This document shows positions 5,883 to 6,934 of a stretch of 6,934 nt of DNA, one piece after another (the stretch's first letter is position 1; every line of letters begins with the position of its first letter). Under the pieces are notes generated by a model that worked only from the letters and a program-made list of their open reading frames with translations, did no database searches and had not been told where the DNA came from. The DNA is from Candidatus Eiseniibacteriota bacterium (lineage in GTDB: Bacteria; Joyebacterota; Joyebacteria; Joyebacterales; Joyebacteraceae). The DNA is taken from contig DAOVNE010000071.1 of NCBI GenBank assembly GCA_030630395.1, positions 1-6,934 on the forward strand, in the 5' to 3' direction. Both the position numbers and the translations under genes were made by a program.

Positions 5883-6934
5883 CTACTCGATGGTGAGCAC
5901 CAGGTTTACCGGCCCGCCGGACTGGTCAGTGGAGACCCGATTGGCAGCGTTCTCTGGAGGTTCCACCCAGTAGAGATCGTTGATCACGAACTTGAACTGC
6001 CACGTGGCTCGCCCGGAGAACTGGTCAATGCCCTTCCGAAGCTCGTGGATCCCATCTCCCGCCTCGCTCATCGGCCACGCGTGCGTCGACCAGCCGTTGA
6101 ACTCGCCCGCGATGGCGACCGCATCGATGCTGATGCCGCCGAGATCGAGCCACAAGCCATCGTCGCCCCGGGTGACGCCCTGGTAGTCTGCGGTTCTGAA
6201 CTCGAAGATCACCTCTCCGTCCTCTAGCCGGTACCCGATCACCCGGGCCGTCTCTTCGACCGCTCGGGGAGGCTGTCGCGTGCCCATCCCCTCGGAATCC
6301 CAGAACTCGATGTACTTCGCTGCATCGTAGAGGGTCTTGTCGGGATCGAGACGGCGCTCGGGGCCCGGATCCATCAGATCCATGACCTCGTAGCCCTCCG
6401 GAGCGACGTTCAGGAACTCGAGCCGGAGGGAGCCCTTGCCCCCGGGCTCCATCTCCTGATCGTGGATGATCACGTACGTGAAACCTCTCTGGGTGGCCAG
6501 GTGGTGGACATCATACATGAGCCGCATCGACGCCGACGCGACGGAAGTTCTCTTGTACGATTGGGGATCGATCTCGATCAGTGACTCTTCTGCGCTGAGG
6601 ATCGTTTCCTTGAAAGCGTACGGGTACGCCGACCGCGTGTCAGCGGTTCCTGGTGCGCCCAGGCCGACCATGCGGACCGCATTTCGTCCGCCGTAGTTGG
6701 CCGGCGCGTAGCCGTCCGCCTGCTCGTCGAAGGGACCGCCGGTCGGCGACGCCGCCATGTCCTGAGGCCAGCTCTCGTTGACGCAGTACTTGTATTCGTG
6801 TTCCCCCGGCGGAAGGTCGATCGTCACCGACCACGCCCCGTCAGATTGGGGCAGCATCGGGGTCTCACCCCACTCGTTGAAGCTCCCGCGAAGCGAGACC
6901 GTCGTGATTTCGGAGGGATTCGGGGGAGCGTACG
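5883..6934 (-). CDS. Protein with two CBM48/glycogen-binding-like modules, C-terminal 349 residues (partial at right edge)
   Basis: The frame is open through the right edge, so the start lies outside; the ATG at 6857 falls inside a domain and is not the true start. Counting from the first full codon at 6932, residues 8-58 carry an E-set fold of the AMPK glycogen-binding/CBM48 type: SLRGSFNEWGETPM, GAWSVTIDLPPGEHEYKY and then a Trp-Pro-x-Asp. A second copy ends the protein, with VAIAGEFNGWSTHAWPM (272-288) and WQFKFVINDLYWVEPP (311-326). Between them, about residues 85-228 form another domain; ASASMRLMYDVHHLATQRGFTYVIIHD (about 133-158) faintly recalls the CC0125/CC1285 lipoprotein domain. No glycoside hydrolase motifs are visible in this part. 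Role may be binding of alpha-glucan or protein interaction at the envelope. Module calls are good; overall function is open. It converges on the secreted-protein gene. Confidence 0.8.
   Translation of the reverse strand, partial: YAPPNPSEITTVSLRGSFNEWGETPMLPQSDGAWSVTIDLPPGEHEYKYCVNESWPQDMAASPTGGPFDEQADGYAPANYGGRNAVRMVGLGAPGTADTRSAYPYAFKETILSAEESLIEIDPQSYKRTSVASASMRLMYDVHHLATQRGFTYVIIHDQEMEPGGKGSLRLEFLNVAPEGYEVMDLMDPGPERRLDPDKTLYDAAKYIEFWDSEGMGTRQPPRAVEETARVIGYRLEDGEVIFEFRTADYQGVTRGDDGLWLDLGGISIDAVAIAGEFNGWSTHAWPMSEAGDGIHELRKGIDQFSGRATWQFKFVINDLYWVEPPENAANRVSTDQSGGPVNLVLTIE

Noticed and set aside
5766..6227. Plus-strand open frame opposite the CBM48-like gene
   Set aside because: It begins inside the terminator hairpin, is antisense to a well-supported frame and has no recognisable domain.

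Overview
The window looks like a piece of chromosome from a GC-rich, double-membraned (Gram-negative type) bacterium. A signal-peptide-bearing beta-barrel candidate, a periplasmic LolA-like protein and an RND/MMPL transporter all imply an outer membrane. No ribosomal or other taxonomic marker is present. The C-terminal tail of one secreted protein reminds me of uncultured FCB-group lineages, but that is a weak impression and the phylum is not established.

Layout. Bases 1-4604 of the minus strand hold one compact transcription unit, read right to left: a sigma70-like promoter (4599-4627), a TetR-family regulator (3968-4564), an RND/MMPL transporter (1617-3902), a LolA-like periplasmic protein (746-1552) and the start of a probable DUF1302-type outer-membrane beta-barrel (1-744, running off the left edge). 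Two near-identical palindromes of the form TGTGAA-N6-TTCACA lie directly upstream of the tetR and transporter genes. The first overlaps the tetR -10 box and start point. This fits a TetR repressor that controls itself and the genes below it. The three structural genes look like an inner-membrane pump, a periplasmic lipid carrier and an outer-membrane barrel, so a trans-envelope route for a hydrophobic molecule is the most economical reading. The substrate cannot be read from the sequence.

A divergent intergenic region (4565-5028) follows. It carries the tetR promoter and operator, about 200 bases with no recognised function, a good plus-strand promoter (4836-4864) and a structured leader of roughly 158 nt. 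The leader serves a monocistronic gene (5029-5688) for a small secreted protein. That protein resembles the ectodomain of PEP-CTERM-type surface proteins but ends in a different short tail (TWGAIKAMYR). A strong hairpin (5752-5779) ends this gene.

The right end (5883-6934, minus strand, convergent) is the C-terminal 349 residues of a larger protein. It has two glycogen-binding/CBM48-like beta-sandwich modules flanking a middle domain that I cannot assign firmly. Its N-terminus lies outside the window.

No tRNA, rRNA, CRISPR array, insertion sequence or recognised riboswitch was seen.
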